From an uncultured Halomonas sp. (GTDB lineage Bacteria > Pseudomonadota > Gammaproteobacteria > Pseudomonadales > Halomonadaceae): a stretch of DNA of 64,000 nt. Each line of letters starts with the position of its first letter. Position 1 is the first letter of the stretch. Under the pieces are notes generated by a model, which was given only the letters and a program-made list of their open reading frames with translations, was not told the origin of the DNA and did no database searches. Below are positions 27,489 through 38,223 of this stretch, piece after piece. The stretch covers positions 33,982-97,981 of the forward strand of contig NZ_CAMPKE010000015.1 in NCBI RefSeq assembly GCF_946887195.1, read 5' to 3'. The position numbers were made by a program, and so were the translations under genes.

Positions 27489-29321
27489 ATGGCCGGTCAG
27501 ATTCCCCAACGCTTCATCGATGATCTGCTCGCCCGCGTCGACGTGGTCGAGGTGGTCGGCGAACGGGTGCAATTGAAGAAGGCCGGCCAGAACTACTCGG
27601 GGCTGTGTCCGTTTCACCAGGAGAAATCGCCGTCGTTCACCGTCAGCCACGACAAGCAGTTTTATCACTGCTTCGGCTGTGGCGCGCACGGTAACGCGCT
27701 ACGCTTTCTGATGGAGTACGACAACCTGCGTTTTCCCGAGGCGGTGGAGCAATTGGCCGCTCGCCAGGGCATGGAGGTACCGCGCGAGGGCGCCGATGAT
27801 CCACGCGCCCAGGCCCGCGAGAAGAAGCGTCAGCAGGGGGTCAATCTGCTCGAGCTGGCGGCGGGCTTCTTTCGTGAGCGCCTGCCGATGGCCGAGGGCA
27901 AGAGCGCGCGCGAGTATCTGGATCGCCGTGGCCTGTCCCCCGAGGTGCTGCGCGATTTCGGTATCGGGTACGCCCCCGATGAGTGGGAGGCGCTCAAGCG
28001 CCATCTCTCGAATCACGGCATTGCCGATGCGGTGCAGGTGGAGTACGGCCTGCTGGTGCAGCGCGAGGATAGCGGACGCAGCTACGATCGTTTTCGCGAC
28101 CGGGTGATGTTTCCGATTCGCGACTGGAAAGGCCGCACCATCGCTTTTGGCGGTCGGGTGCTGGGCGACGCCAAGCCCAAGTACCTCAACTCGCCGGAGA
28201 CGCCGGTCTTCCACAAGGGGCGCGAGCTCTACGGGCTCTTCGAGGCGCGCCAGGCCAATCGCCAGCTCGAGCGGCTGGTGATCGTCGAGGGCTACATGGA
28301 CGTGGTCGCACTGGCCCAGTTCGGCATTCGCAATGTCGTGGCCACGCTAGGCACGTCGACCAGCGAAGACCATCTCAATCGCCTGTTCCGCCTGGTTGGC
28401 GAGGTGGTGTTCTGCTTCGATGGCGATAACGCCGGGCGCAAGGCCGCGCGCCGGGCGTTGGAGACGGTGTTGCCGCTGATGATCGATGGGCGCCAGGCGC
28501 GTTTCCTGTTTTTGCCCGAGGGCGAGGATCCGGACACCCTGGTGCGTCGCGAAGGTAGTGAAGCCTTCAGCGACCGCATCACCTGTGCCAGCCCGCTATC
28601 GGAATTCCTGTTCGAGCAGGCGGCCGAGGGGCGCGATTTGCAGCGCATCGAGGATCGCGAGCGCTTTGCGACGGCCGTGCTCAAGGCGCTGGAGCGGTTG
28701 CCGGAAGGCGTGCTCAAGTCGCTGCTGCTGCGCGAACTGTCGACGCGCACGGGTGTCGAAGCGGCACGCTTCCAGGCGCTTCTGAAAACGCCCGAACCGA
28801 TGCACGATGGGGCGCCGCAAGACGATGGATTCGCGAGCGAAGGCGCATACGAAACCCGGGCCGAGGTGGCGCCATCCCCGGGCGGCAAGCGTGGCGGGGC
28901 GCTTAGCCTGATGGCACGCACGCTGCAGTTGCTGGTGCACGAGCCGGGGCTGGTGGAGCGCCTGCCTGAAGAATTGGATTGGTGTGCCGATAACCAGAGT
29001 GACGGGGTTTTGTGTCGCGAGGTGATTCGCCTGCTGCGTGCCGGTCGCTATCGTAGTTCGCAGGTGCTGCTGGCGCATTTTCACGGCACCGCCGAGGGGC
29101 AGCGCCTGCAAGCGCTGGCCCGGCGTGAGTTATTGATAGCGCGTGAAGACAGAGGGGTGGAGCTCGATGGACTGGTGGAGAACTTTCGCAAGGAAGCATC
29201 CAGCGTCGAGCCGGAAACACAGATCGAACGTCTGCTGGCCAGGCAACAGGGCGGTGAGAAGTTATCGGCCGACGAACGTCAGCGTCTCATGGATCTATTC
29301 AAGATCGTCAAGCGTACATGA
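27489..29321 (+). CDS. dnaG: DNA primase DnaG
   Basis: A 610-residue primase that lays RNA primers at the replication fork. In order it has the CHC2 zinc finger (LCPFHQEKSPSF, then FYHCFGCGAHGNA), the RNA polymerase core with the TOPRIM motifs (LVIVEGYMDVVAL; CFDGDNAGRKAARRAL) and a C-terminal helicase-binding region from about residue 460. It is the second gene of the rpsU-dnaG-rpoD operon. Confidence 0.96.
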   Translation: MAGQIPQRFIDDLLARVDVVEVVGERVQLKKAGQNYSGLCPFHQEKSPSFTVSHDKQFYHCFGCGAHGNALRFLMEYDNLRFPEAVEQLAARQGMEVPREGADDPRAQAREKKRQQGVNLLELAAGFFRERLPMAEGKSAREYLDRRGLSPEVLRDFGIGYAPDEWEALKRHLSNHGIADAVQVEYGLLVQREDSGRSYDRFRDRVMFPIRDWKGRTIAFGGRVLGDAKPKYLNSPETPVFHKGRELYGLFEARQANRQLERLVIVEGYMDVVALAQFGIRNVVATLGTSTSEDHLNRLFRLVGEVVFCFDGDNAGRKAARRALETVLPLMIDGRQARFLFLPEGEDPDTLVRREGSEAFSDRITCASPLSEFLFEQAAEGRDLQRIEDRERFATAVLKALERLPEGVLKSLLLRELSTRTGVEAARFQALLKTPEPMHDGAPQDDGFASEGAYETRAEVAPSPGGKRGGALSLMARTLQLLVHEPGLVERLPEELDWCADNQSDGVLCREVIRLLRAGRYRSSQVLLAHFHGTAEGQRLQALARRELLIAREDRGVELDGLVENFRKEASSVEPETQIERLLARQQGGEKLSADERQRLMDLFKIVKRT

Positions 29322-29478
29322 GCAGAGAACCGCTGAGTCGGGAAAGGGCTGGTTGGGTGGGTTGAATTGTCGCCTGCCGCCACCATCTAGCAGTGACGAT
29401 AGCGAGCGTAACCGAACAAACTAACACACTCGGATGACAGCGCAAATAGACGACTGGCGGGTTAGTGGCCTTAGCCGC

Positions 29479-29484
29479 TATAAT
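29479..29484 (+). promoter_or_regulatory. -10 box for rpoD
   Basis: A perfect TATAAT lies 72 bp before the rpoD ATG in the 234-bp dnaG-rpoD spacer. The -35 region is poor (TGGCGG near 29456). rpoD may thus be transcribed independently of rpsU-dnaG. Confidence 0.5.
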
Positions 29485-29555
29485 TGCAAGCCTATGAGTT
29501 TTCACCGCCTTTCTCGTTCAGGTGCTTCATTCTTCTTCGTCGATATAGGGTTTCT

Positions 29556-31403
29556 ATGGCTGGAAATGCGCAGCAGCAGTCACGTCTGAAGGAGTTGATC
29601 GCGCGCGGCAAGGAACAGGGCTACCTGACCTATGCCGAGGTCAACGACCACCTTCCCGAAGATATCGCCGATCCGGATCAAGTGGAAGACATCATCGGCA
29701 TGATCAACGATATGGGTATCAGTGTCGTTGAACAAGCCCCCGATGAAGACACACTGATGATGTCGGATCACTCCACCGATGAGTCCGCAGCCGAAGAGGC
29801 GGTAGCGGCATTGGCGGCGGTCGAGAGCGATGTCGGCAGGACCACCGATCCGGTGCGCATGTACATGCGCGAAATGGGCACCGTTGAGCTTCTGACTCGC
29901 GAAGGCGAGATCGCCATCGCCAAGCGAATCGAGGAAGGCACCCGCGAGGTGATGTCGGCACTGGCCTATCTGCCCGGTGCGGTGGAGTCGATCCTGGAAG
30001 CCTACGACGCGACCCAGGACGAGGAGCTGCCCGGTCGGCTATCCGATCTGTTCTCGGGGTTCATCGACCCCGATGAAGGCATCCCCGGCGTTGCCGAAGC
30101 GGAGGTGCCGGAGGAAGAACTCATCGACGATGACGCCGAGAGCGATGGCGAAGACGATGACGAGGACGCCGAAGAAGAAGAGACCAGCAGCGGCCCCGAT
30201 CCCGAAGAGGCGCGTGCGCGTTTCGAGCAGATCCGCGAACAGAATGCCCTCGCCAAGGCGGCTATCGAGCAGTATGGAACCGGTTCCGCCGAAGCCAAGA
30301 CCGAGCAGGCGCGTCTTGCCGAACTATTCTCGCCGATCAAGCTGGTGCCCAAGCATTTCGAGCGTCTGGTCGGGCAGGTGCGTATCAGTGTCGAGCAGGT
30401 TCGCGATCAGGAGAAGACCATTCTTCAGGTCTTCGTCAAGAAGGGCAAGGTGCCGCGCAAGACCTTCGTCAAGGCCTTTCCCAGCAACGAATCCAACCCC
30501 CAGTGGCTGGATGCGTTTCTTGCCGACAACGCCAAGTATACCGACAGGCTCGAGCCGTTCCGTACCGACATCGCCCGTGCTCAGCGCAAGATCGCCTTCG
30601 AGGAGGCGCTGATCCAGCTGCCGGTAGGCGAAATCAAGGAAGTCAACCGTCGGCTATCCATCGGCGAAGCCAAGGCGCGCCGCGCCAAGAAGGAGATGGT
30701 CGAGGCCAACTTGCGCCTGGTGATCTCGATCGCCAAGAAGTACACCAATCGTGGCCTGCAGTTCCTCGATCTGATTCAGGAAGGCAACATCGGCCTGATG
30801 AAGGCGGTCGACAAGTTCGAATACCGCCGTGGCTACAAGTTCTCGACCTACGCCACTTGGTGGATTCGCCAGGCGATCACCCGCTCGATCGCCGATCAGG
30901 CGCGTACCATCCGTATTCCGGTGCACATGATCGAGACCATCAACAAGCTCAATCGCGTGTCGCGTCAGATGCTTCAGGAGATGGGCCGCGAACCGACGCC
31001 GGAAGAGCTTGGCGAGCGTCTTGAAATGCCCGAGGACAAGGTCCGCAAGGTGCTCAAGATCGCCAAGGAACCGATCTCGATGGAAACGCCGATCGGCGAC
31101 GACGACGACTCGCACCTGGGCGACTTCATCGAGGACGGCTCGATGCTGCTGCCGATCGATTCGGCAACCGGTGAAGGCTTGATCGAGGCGACCCGCAACG
31201 TGCTGGGCGGGCTGACCGCGCGCGAGGCCAAGGTGCTGCGCATGCGCTTCGGGATCGACATGAACACCGATCACACGCTGGAGGAGGTCGGCAAGCAGTT
31301 CGACGTCACCCGCGAGCGTATCCGCCAGATCGAGGCCAAGGCGTTGCGCAAGCTGCGTCACCCGTCGCGCTCGGAGCCGTTGCGTTCGTTCCTCGACGAA
31401 TAA
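29556..31403 (+). CDS. rpoD: Primary sigma factor RpoD (sigma70)
   Basis: A 615-residue housekeeping sigma factor. Region 1.1 is at the N-terminus ([20 protein letters not shown]), region 1.2 includes [20 protein letters not shown], and the non-conserved region about 185-220 is a long acidic run ([16 protein letters not shown]). Region 2 shows [19 protein letters not shown] and region 4 ends with [19 protein letters not shown]. The ATG at 29556 gives the expected N-terminus. It ends the operon and is followed by a strong inverted repeat. Confidence 0.97.
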   Translation: MAGNAQQQSRLKELIARGKEQGYLTYAEVNDHLPEDIADPDQVEDIIGMINDMGISVVEQAPDEDTLMMSDHSTDESAAEEAVAALAAVESDVGRTTDPVRMYMREMGTVELLTREGEIAIAKRIEEGTREVMSALAYLPGAVESILEAYDATQDEELPGRLSDLFSGFIDPDEGIPGVAEAEVPEEELIDDDAESDGEDDDEDAEEEETSSGPDPEEARARFEQIREQNALAKAAIEQYGTGSAEAKTEQARLAELFSPIKLVPKHFERLVGQVRISVEQVRDQEKTILQVFVKKGKVPRKTFVKAFPSNESNPQWLDAFLADNAKYTDRLEPFRTDIARAQRKIAFEEALIQLPVGEIKEVNRRLSIGEAKARRAKKEMVEANLRLVISIAKKYTNRGLQFLDLIQEGNIGLMKAVDKFEYRRGYKFSTYATWWIRQAITRSIADQARTIRIPVHMIETINKLNRVSRQMLQEMGREPTPEELGERLEMPEDKVRKVLKIAKEPISMETPIGDDDDSHLGDFIEDGSMLLPIDSATGEGLIEATRNVLGGLTAREAKVLRMRFGIDMNTDHTLEEVGKQFDVTRERIRQIEAKALRKLRHPSRSEPLRSFLDE

Positions 31404-31427
31404 GCGTCTGATCGCATCGTGGTAATG

Positions 31428-31462
31428 ACGGCGCCCGTGAGAATGACTCTCACGGGCGCCGT
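31428..31462. terminator. Inverted repeat between convergent rpoD and LysR gene
   Basis: A perfect 15-bp stem (31428-31442 with 31448-31462) and the five-base loop ATGAC. No U-tract follows on either strand, so it may stop transcription poorly alone or act with Rho, in both directions. Confidence 0.6.
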
Positions 31463-31498
31463 TGCGTTGGGGAAGGCGAGCGGTGCGGTAGAAGAGCT

Positions 31499-32425
31499 TT
31501 ACTCGGTCGGTGCGCTGCGTGTGGCTTCCTCGACGATCCAGTCATGCACCGCCAGCACACGGCGGTCGTCTAGCGCGCCTTGAGGATAGACGATGCCGTA
31601 GCGCTTGCCGGTGGCCACGCGCTGCGTGAAAGGCGCGATCAGCTTCCCGGTCTTGAGTTCGTTGGTAATCAGCGTGCGCCGGGCGATGGCTACGCCCATG
31701 CCATCGGTGGCGGCCTCCATGGTCAACTGGTTGCGGTTGAAGGTATAGCCGCGTCGCACGTTGACATGCAGTGCCTCGATGGCGCCCAGGTAGTGCTCCC
31801 ACTCGGCGTAATCGTGGCTGCCGCGCCAGGCGGTGATGTCGTGCAGCAGCGGGTAATAGGCTAGGTCCTCGGGACGATGCAGCGCAGGCCTGCCGCGCAT
31901 CAGGCCGGGTGCGCAGACCGGGAAAATCACCTCGTCCATCAGCGGGGTGATCTGCAGGCCAGGGTAGTGGCCGTCGTTCAGGTCGATAGCCAAGTCGAAA
32001 TCACCGTCACGCAGCGAGATGTTGCTGTCCTCTGCGGCGATGTGCATCTCGATGTCCGGGAAGCGCGCCTGTAGCCGCGGTAGGCGCGGCATCAGCCACT
32101 TGGCCAGGAACGACGGCACCGAGCGCAGCCGCAGAATGCCGCTCATCACCCCTGAACGCAACCGCCTGACCTCGAGTCCCACCGCCTGGTAGGCATCGTC
32201 GACCACGCCTGCCAAGCGCTGCCCTTCGTCGGTCAGTTCCAGGCGGCGTGGCAGGCGGCGAAACAGCTTGAAACCCAGGCGCTGCTCGAGCTGCTTGATC
32301 TGCTGGCTGACCGCACCGGTGGTGACGTGCAGCTCCTCGGCGGCACGCGTGAACGACAGGTGGCGGGCGCTGACGGCGAAGACCTTCAGCCAGGCATGGG
32401 TCTGGGCGTTGAGGGAACGGCTCAT
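31499..32425 (-). CDS. LysR-family regulator divergent from sdaA
   Basis: A 308-residue LysR-type regulator of the GcvA-like subgroup. The HTH is residues about 20-65 (FTRAAEELHVTTGAVSQQIK) and the substrate-binding domain follows. It is divergent from sdaA; an AGACAA-N11-TTGTCT dyad lies 22 bp upstream of its own start at 32447-32469. This arrangement suggests control of serine deamination and of itself. The effector is not evident; serine or glycine are natural guesses. Confidence 0.85.
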   Translation of the reverse strand: MSRSLNAQTHAWLKVFAVSARHLSFTRAAEELHVTTGAVSQQIKQLEQRLGFKLFRRLPRRLELTDEGQRLAGVVDDAYQAVGLEVRRLRSGVMSGILRLRSVPSFLAKWLMPRLPRLQARFPDIEMHIAAEDSNISLRDGDFDLAIDLNDGHYPGLQITPLMDEVIFPVCAPGLMRGRPALHRPEDLAYYPLLHDITAWRGSHDYAEWEHYLGAIEALHVNVRRGYTFNRNQLTMEAATDGMGVAIARRTLITNELKTGKLIAPFTQRVATGKRYGIVYPQGALDDRRVLAVHDWIVEEATRSAPTE

Positions 32426-32446
32426 GGTTTAGTTGTTCTAAAGTGA

Positions 32447-32469
32447 AGACAAGATATTCTCGGTTGTCT
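32447..32469. promoter_or_regulatory. LysR-type binding dyad in the LysR-sdaA divergent region
   Basis: AGACAA and TTGTCT are perfect 6-bp arms separated by 11 bp, the classical T-N11-A layout of LysR recognition sites. It lies between the divergent starts of the LysR gene (32425) and sdaA (32584). Confidence 0.6.
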
Positions 32470-32583
32470 CTCGTATACCCGCGGTCCACCCTAGTGTCAA
32501 ACATTGGGCCGTCATGGCCGCTTTAGCGATATTGATTTACTGAGAGCCGGCATACGTGACCGATGCGCGGCGAGGAAGGCACC

Positions 32584-33963
32584 ATGTCCATTAGCGTATT
32601 CGACCTGTTCAAGATTGGCGTTGGCCCGTCGAGTTCCCATACCGTGGGGCCAATGCGCGCGGCCAGCGACTTCGTCGAGACGCTGCGCGGTCGTGATCTG
32701 CTCGAGCGCGTGGCGCGTGTCGAGGTTCAGCTCTACGGCTCGCTGTCGGCCACCGGTATCGGCCATGGTACCGATCGCGCGATCATCATGGGGCTGATGG
32801 GCGAGCGGCCCGACCGCATCGACCCAATGATCATCGAGCCGTGCATCGAAGAGTTGCTCGAAGCGCAGACGCTGATGCTCGATGGTCGCTTTGCCATCCC
32901 GTTCGTCTGGGTGCGCGACATGCAGTTGCTCGAAGAAAACCTGCCGCATCATCCCAATGCCATGCGATTGATCGCTCATGGCCACAGTGCGGAACTGTAT
33001 CGCAACACCTATTACTCGGTCGGCGGTGGCTTCGTCGTCGATGAGGAGCAGGCCCAGGCTGGCGAGCTCGATACCGACACCACCGCGCTGCCCTACGATT
33101 TCAACTCGGCTTCCGAACTGCTGGCGCTATGCAGAATGCATGGCCTGCGCATCAGCGAGCTGATGCTGGAGAACGAGAAAGCGTGGCGCGACGAGGCCGA
33201 GATTCGCGCCCAGTTGTGGCATATCTGGGAGGCCATGCGCGAGTGTGTCGACAATGGCTTTGCGCACGAGGGCATCCTGCCTGGTGGGCTCAACGTCAAG
33301 CGTCGCGCCAAGCTGCTTCATCAACGTTTGCTGCGGGTCGAGGAGAGCCCGAGTCTGATCGCCTCGACCTTTTCGGCGATGGATTGGGTCAACGTCTTCG
33401 CCCTGGCGGTCAATGAAGAGAATGCCGCCGGCGGTCGCATGGTGACTGCGCCGACCAATGGGGCGGCGGGTATCATCCCCGCGGTACTTCATTACTATAT
33501 GAAGTTTCAGCCCGGTGCCTGCGAGCGCGACGTGGTCGATTTCCTGCTCGTCGCCGGTGCGGTGGGCATCCTGTGCAAGAAGAATGCCTCGATCTCCGGT
33601 GCCGAGGTCGGTTGCCAGGGCGAGGTCGGTTCGGCCTGCGCGATGGCCGCCGCCGGGCTCGCCGAACTGATGGGTGGCACCCCTGGCCAGGTCGAGAACG
33701 CCGCCGAAATCGGCCTCGAGCACAATCTTGGGCTGACCTGCGATCCGGTTGGCGGGCTGGTTCAGGTACCCTGCATCGAGCGCAATGCCATCGCCTCGGT
33801 GAAAGCGATCAATGCCGCACAGATGGCGCTGCGTGGCGATGGCGAGCATTTCATCTCGCTCGACAAGGCGATCCGCACCATGCGCGACACCGGTCGCGAC
33901 ATGCAGGACAAGTACAAGGAAACCTCGCGCGGCGGGCTCGCGGTCAACGCCATCGAGTGCTGA
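32584..33963 (+). CDS. sdaA: L-serine ammonia-lyase (iron-sulfur)
   Basis: A 459-residue single-chain serine dehydratase, converting L-serine to pyruvate and ammonia. The N-terminal beta domain begins [20 protein letters not shown]; the alpha domain has cysteines for the 4Fe-4S cluster in [20 protein letters not shown] and [22 protein letters not shown] 32584 follows GAGGAAGG. In Pseudomonas betaine catabolism a serine dehydratase takes the glycine-derived serine to pyruvate; the nearby gbdR and dgc genes suggest the same use here. A strong terminator follows. Confidence 0.94.
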   Translation: MSISVFDLFKIGVGPSSSHTVGPMRAASDFVETLRGRDLLERVARVEVQLYGSLSATGIGHGTDRAIIMGLMGERPDRIDPMIIEPCIEELLEAQTLMLDGRFAIPFVWVRDMQLLEENLPHHPNAMRLIAHGHSAELYRNTYYSVGGGFVVDEEQAQAGELDTDTTALPYDFNSASELLALCRMHGLRISELMLENEKAWRDEAEIRAQLWHIWEAMRECVDNGFAHEGILPGGLNVKRRAKLLHQRLLRVEESPSLIASTFSAMDWVNVFALAVNEENAAGGRMVTAPTNGAAGIIPAVLHYYMKFQPGACERDVVDFLLVAGAVGILCKKNASISGAEVGCQGEVGSACAMAAAGLAELMGGTPGQVENAAEIGLEHNLGLTCDPVGGLVQVPCIERNAIASVKAINAAQMALRGDGEHFISLDKAIRTMRDTGRDMQDKYKETSRGGLAVNAIEC

Positions 33964-33990
33964 TTTCTCCTCTCTCTCGTTCAACCCTTT

Positions 33991-34014
33991 GGCGCCCGCA
34001 CGGGCGCCTTTTTT
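33991..34014 (+). terminator. Intrinsic terminator after sdaA
   Basis: GGCGCCCG (33991-33998) pairs with CGGGCGCC (34001-34008), followed by a run of six T. It lies 28 bp after the sdaA stop. Confidence 0.85.
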
Positions 34015-34147
34015 CGTTGCGTCATGCTGGCTTGCAGATATCCAGCGACCTGTCTAGGCGCTCATCGTCTACGTCGTAATAGTGAGAGCGGCTTGCGATT
34101 ATTGGTATAAGAAGCCATTCGACACGTATCGAAGGAAGCGCCTACTC

Positions 34148-34885
34148 ATGGACCCGCAAGACAGCTGTATCGTTCGGCATTTCAGACATTTTGGCAGACT
34201 CTCGGAGACCGATAAGGAGCTTCTGCAAGAGTTGGAGAAGAGCCCGACCGAGGTGCAGGCAGGACAGTCGCTATGGCTGGAGAACGATCAGGCGAGTGAA
34301 TTCTGCACCATCAGCCGTGGCTGGGCCTACTCCTATCGCCATCTTGGCGATGGCAGCCGGCAAATCCTCGAAGTGTTCCTGCCTGGCGATATCGTCGGCC
34401 TGCGTGAATTCGCCTTCTCGCAACGCCTGGCAGGGCTAATGATGATCGACGATGGCGTCATCTGTTATTTCCCGCATCAGCGACTGGCCGATGTCTTCCA
34501 GCAGTCGCTGACGTTGACTTCGGTGCTGTTCGCGATCGCCAGCCGTCAGCAGGCGCTGCTCACCGAGCGACTGGTCAGCCTTGCCCGACGTAGCGCGCAT
34601 GAAAAGCTGGCGCATTTCCTGTACGAGATGTATCTACGCTTGCTGCAGACCGGTGCCATCGACGATGGACATTTTCGCTTGCCGCTATCCCAGGAGCAGA
34701 TCGCCGACGTGCTGGGCCTGAGTACGGTTCATGTCAGTCGCACATTCAGCGCGTTTCGTGAGGAAGGATTGGTGCTGCGCGAGCGCCACAAGGTGACGCT
34801 TCTCGATACCGATGCCCTGGCTCGCGTGGCGCAGTTCGACAGTCGCTATCTACACGATAGCGTACGGCCGTTGTTTTCCGATTAG
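34148..34885 (+). CDS. Crp/Fnr-family transcriptional regulator
   Basis: A 245-residue regulator with a cyclic-nucleotide-binding-like domain (about 35-130, ending near FPHQRLADVF) and a C-terminal Crp-type winged HTH (LPLSQEQIADVLGLSTVHVS). The N-terminal cysteine cluster of true FNR is absent, so it does not look like an oxygen sensor of that kind. The ATG at 34148 follows GGAAG by about ten bases. It is transcribed alone and its stop overlaps that of the convergent LysR gene. Targets are unknown. Confidence 0.85.
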   Translation: MDPQDSCIVRHFRHFGRLSETDKELLQELEKSPTEVQAGQSLWLENDQASEFCTISRGWAYSYRHLGDGSRQILEVFLPGDIVGLREFAFSQRLAGLMMIDDGVICYFPHQRLADVFQQSLTLTSVLFAIASRQQALLTERLVSLARRSAHEKLAHFLYEMYLRLLQTGAIDDGHFRLPLSQEQIADVLGLSTVHVSRTFSAFREEGLVLRERHKVTLLDTDALARVAQFDSRYLHDSVRPLFSD

Positions 34886-35775
34886 CCGGCGTCGAGATCG
34901 CGCTCAATGGTGAAGCGCTCGACCAGGAAGTCGACGAACTGACGAATCTTGGGTGACAGGTGGCGATGACGCGGGTAGACCACCCAAACCGCGGTGTCAG
35001 TGTATTGATAGGCATCGAGTACCGAGACCAGTTGACCGCTGGCGAGATACGCTTCGACGTAATAATCGGGCAACTGGGCCAGACCCAGCCCCTTCAGCGC
35101 GGCATCGAGCAGCGCCGGGCCCGAGTTGGCCTGCCAGCGACCGCTCACCCGCACCTCGCGGCGGCTGCCCTTGACGCTGAACAGCCAATAATCCCGCGAT
35201 CCCACCAGGCAGGCATGATTGGTCAGTTCGGACAGGCTATGCGGGCGCGAGACCTGCTCGAAATAGGCCTTTGAGCCGACTACGTACTCGCGCCGCTTGC
35301 ACAGGCGTCGCGCAACCAACGTCGAGTCCTTGAGCACGCCCATGCGAATGGCGACATCGTAACCTTCGTCGATCAACTCGACCTGCCGATTGGTAAAATG
35401 CATGCGCACGTCCAATTGCGGATGCAGGCACTGGAAATCGTTGACCAGCGGGGCGATGTAGCGCTCGCCGAATGTCGTCGCCGAGGTGAGTTTGAGTATT
35501 CCGTGTGGGCTCGATTGCAGATCGTTGAGCGCCGCTTCGGCCTCGCTGAAACCATCGATCAGGTGTCGGCAGTGTTGGTAGTAAAGGGCGCCGGCGTCGG
35601 TCAGCCGCGTCTGGCGAGTGGTCCGGTAGAGCAGTTGGGTATCCAACTGGCTCTCCAACTGGCCGACCAGCCGGCTGATGTGCGAACTGGATACCTTGAG
35701 ATGGCGCGCGGCGGCCGAGAAGGTGCCGAGCCTGACCACTTCGGTAAACGCTTCGATGCGATCCCAGCGTTGCAT
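34882..35775 (-). CDS. LysR-family regulator divergent from adhC
   Basis: A 297-residue LysR regulator of the CrgA/AaeR-like branch. The HTH is near residues 15-60 (FSAAARHLKVSSSHISRLV) and the effector domain contains TSATTFGERYIAPLV. It is divergent from adhC, 139 bp apart, a usual place for the regulator of formaldehyde detoxification. No clear T-N11-A dyad stands out to me in that spacer. The stop overlaps the Crp-type gene by three bases. Confidence 0.85.
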   Translation of the reverse strand: MQRWDRIEAFTEVVRLGTFSAAARHLKVSSSHISRLVGQLESQLDTQLLYRTTRQTRLTDAGALYYQHCRHLIDGFSEAEAALNDLQSSPHGILKLTSATTFGERYIAPLVNDFQCLHPQLDVRMHFTNRQVELIDEGYDVAIRMGVLKDSTLVARRLCKRREYVVGSKAYFEQVSRPHSLSELTNHACLVGSRDYWLFSVKGSRREVRVSGRWQANSGPALLDAALKGLGLAQLPDYYVEAYLASGQLVSVLDAYQYTDTAVWVVYPRHRHLSPKIRQFVDFLVERFTIERDLDAG

Positions 35776-35902
35776 TGTTGCTCCTCGGCAATAATCTTGT
35801 GAGCCAGCCCCCGTTTATCATTGCGCCGACACTGCCTAGACTGTAAGCCATTGTATGCCGTTCGTCGCAGTGCGATGGGCGGCGTTCTCGTGCAATCGAT
35901 AA

Positions 35903-37024
<1,122 letters not shown>

Positions 37025-37069
37025 GTTCGGCCCGCCCCGCACGATTCACCGCACGGCAAGGAGAATGCA

Positions 37070-37924
37070 ATGACCATGTCCGAAACGCTGGAACTGGTGA
37101 GCGCCACCAAGAGTTTCGGTGGTTGGATCAAACGCTACCGGCACCATGCCCGGGCGCTCGACTGCGAAATGATCTTCGCCATCTACCTGCCGCCCCAGGC
37201 GGAAGAGGGCCGGGTACCGCTGTTGTGGTGGTTGTCGGGATTGACCTGCACTGATGAGAATTTCATGCAGAAGGCCGGCGCCCAGCGTCTGGCGGCGGAG
37301 CTGGGCATCGCCATCGTCTGTCCCGATACCAGCCCGCGTGGGCTGGATCTTCCCGGCGAGCACGATAGCTACGACTTCGGCTCCGGCGCCGGTTTCTATG
37401 TCAATGCCAAGCGCGAGCCATGGGCACGCCACTACCGCATGTACGATTATGTCAACGACGAGTTGCCGTCGGTGGTGCGCCAGCACTTCCCGGTCAACGG
37501 TCGCGAAGCGATCAGCGGCCATTCGATGGGCGGCCATGGCGCGCTGATCATGGCATTACGCCAGCCGGGGCGCTTCGCTTCGGTCTCGGCCTTCGCGCCG
37601 GTGGTCAACCCCATGGGCGTCCCCTGGGGCGAAAAGGCCTTTTTGAATTACCTGGGCGAAGATCGTGGCGACTGGCGTCAGTACGATGCCTGCGAACTCG
37701 TCGTCAAGGGTGTCTCGCGCCAGCCGCTGTTCATCGACCAGGGCGAGGCGGATGATTTTCTCGATGTGCAACTCGTGCCCGAGCGCCTGGAGACGGTTTG
37801 CGAGAAGCACGATCACCCGCTGACCCTGCGTCGACAGCCGGGCTACGATCACAGCTATTTCTTCATTGCGACGTTCATCGAGGATCATCTGCGTTATCAC
37901 GCCAAGCACCTCAAGGCCGCCTGA
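37070..37924 (+). CDS. fghA: S-formylglutathione hydrolase
   Basis: A 284-residue esterase D family hydrolase that releases formate and glutathione from S-formylglutathione. The nucleophile serine is in ISGHSMGGHGALIMAL, with WWLSGLTCTDENFMQKAGAQ earlier and the His in RQPGYDHSYFFIATFI. The AAGGAG site lies before the ATG; a second in-frame ATG at 37076 is an alternative. It lies 45 bp after adhC. The formate made could feed the formate dehydrogenase at the end of the window. Confidence 0.94.
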   Translation: MTMSETLELVSATKSFGGWIKRYRHHARALDCEMIFAIYLPPQAEEGRVPLLWWLSGLTCTDENFMQKAGAQRLAAELGIAIVCPDTSPRGLDLPGEHDSYDFGSGAGFYVNAKREPWARHYRMYDYVNDELPSVVRQHFPVNGREAISGHSMGGHGALIMALRQPGRFASVSAFAPVVNPMGVPWGEKAFLNYLGEDRGDWRQYDACELVVKGVSRQPLFIDQGEADDFLDVQLVPERLETVCEKHDHPLTLRRQPGYDHSYFFIATFIEDHLRYHAKHLKAA

Positions 37925-37958
37925 TCTGGCCGTGCCTACGCTGCTGCTACGTACCGAC

Positions 37959-37983
37959 CGACGCCTCGCTTCGCGGGGCGTCG
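37959..37983 (+). terminator. Hairpin after fghA
   Basis: CGACGCCTCG (37959-37968) pairs with CGGGGCGTCG (37974-37983), ten pairs with one G-T and the loop CTTCG. No U-run follows, so termination is a guess. Confidence 0.5.
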
Positions 37984-38223
37984 TCGTATCGCCTCTAGAA
38001 AAAATCGCTAAAGCGACATGAGGATGCCGGTAACCGACATCATTGTTCAGCGACAATGCGTTTTTGCGTCTCAGTAGCCAAAATATTCATGTCAAAACGC
38101 GACACAGGGCGTACATTGCAAACAGGCTTAGTCGAGAGCGACAGGCCAAGACGCGCATAATAACGACAACGATCCCTGATGGTTACCGGCGGGGAAATTC
38201 ATAGCATGTAGGAGGTGATCCGC
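37984..38223. other. Non-coding region upstream of gbdR
   Basis: 240 bp without a gene. It holds a perfect inverted repeat CATTGT-N6-ACAATG at 38041-38058 and a CATAAT at 38156-38161 that might be a -10 box without a good -35. The last bases, AGGAGGTGAT at 38211-38220, form an almost full anti-Shine-Dalgarno match for gbdR. Confidence 0.5.

Noticed and set aside
34148..34885. The Crp/Fnr protein as an oxygen-sensing FNR
   Set aside because: The N-terminal cysteine cluster needed for the 4Fe-4S sensor is missing.
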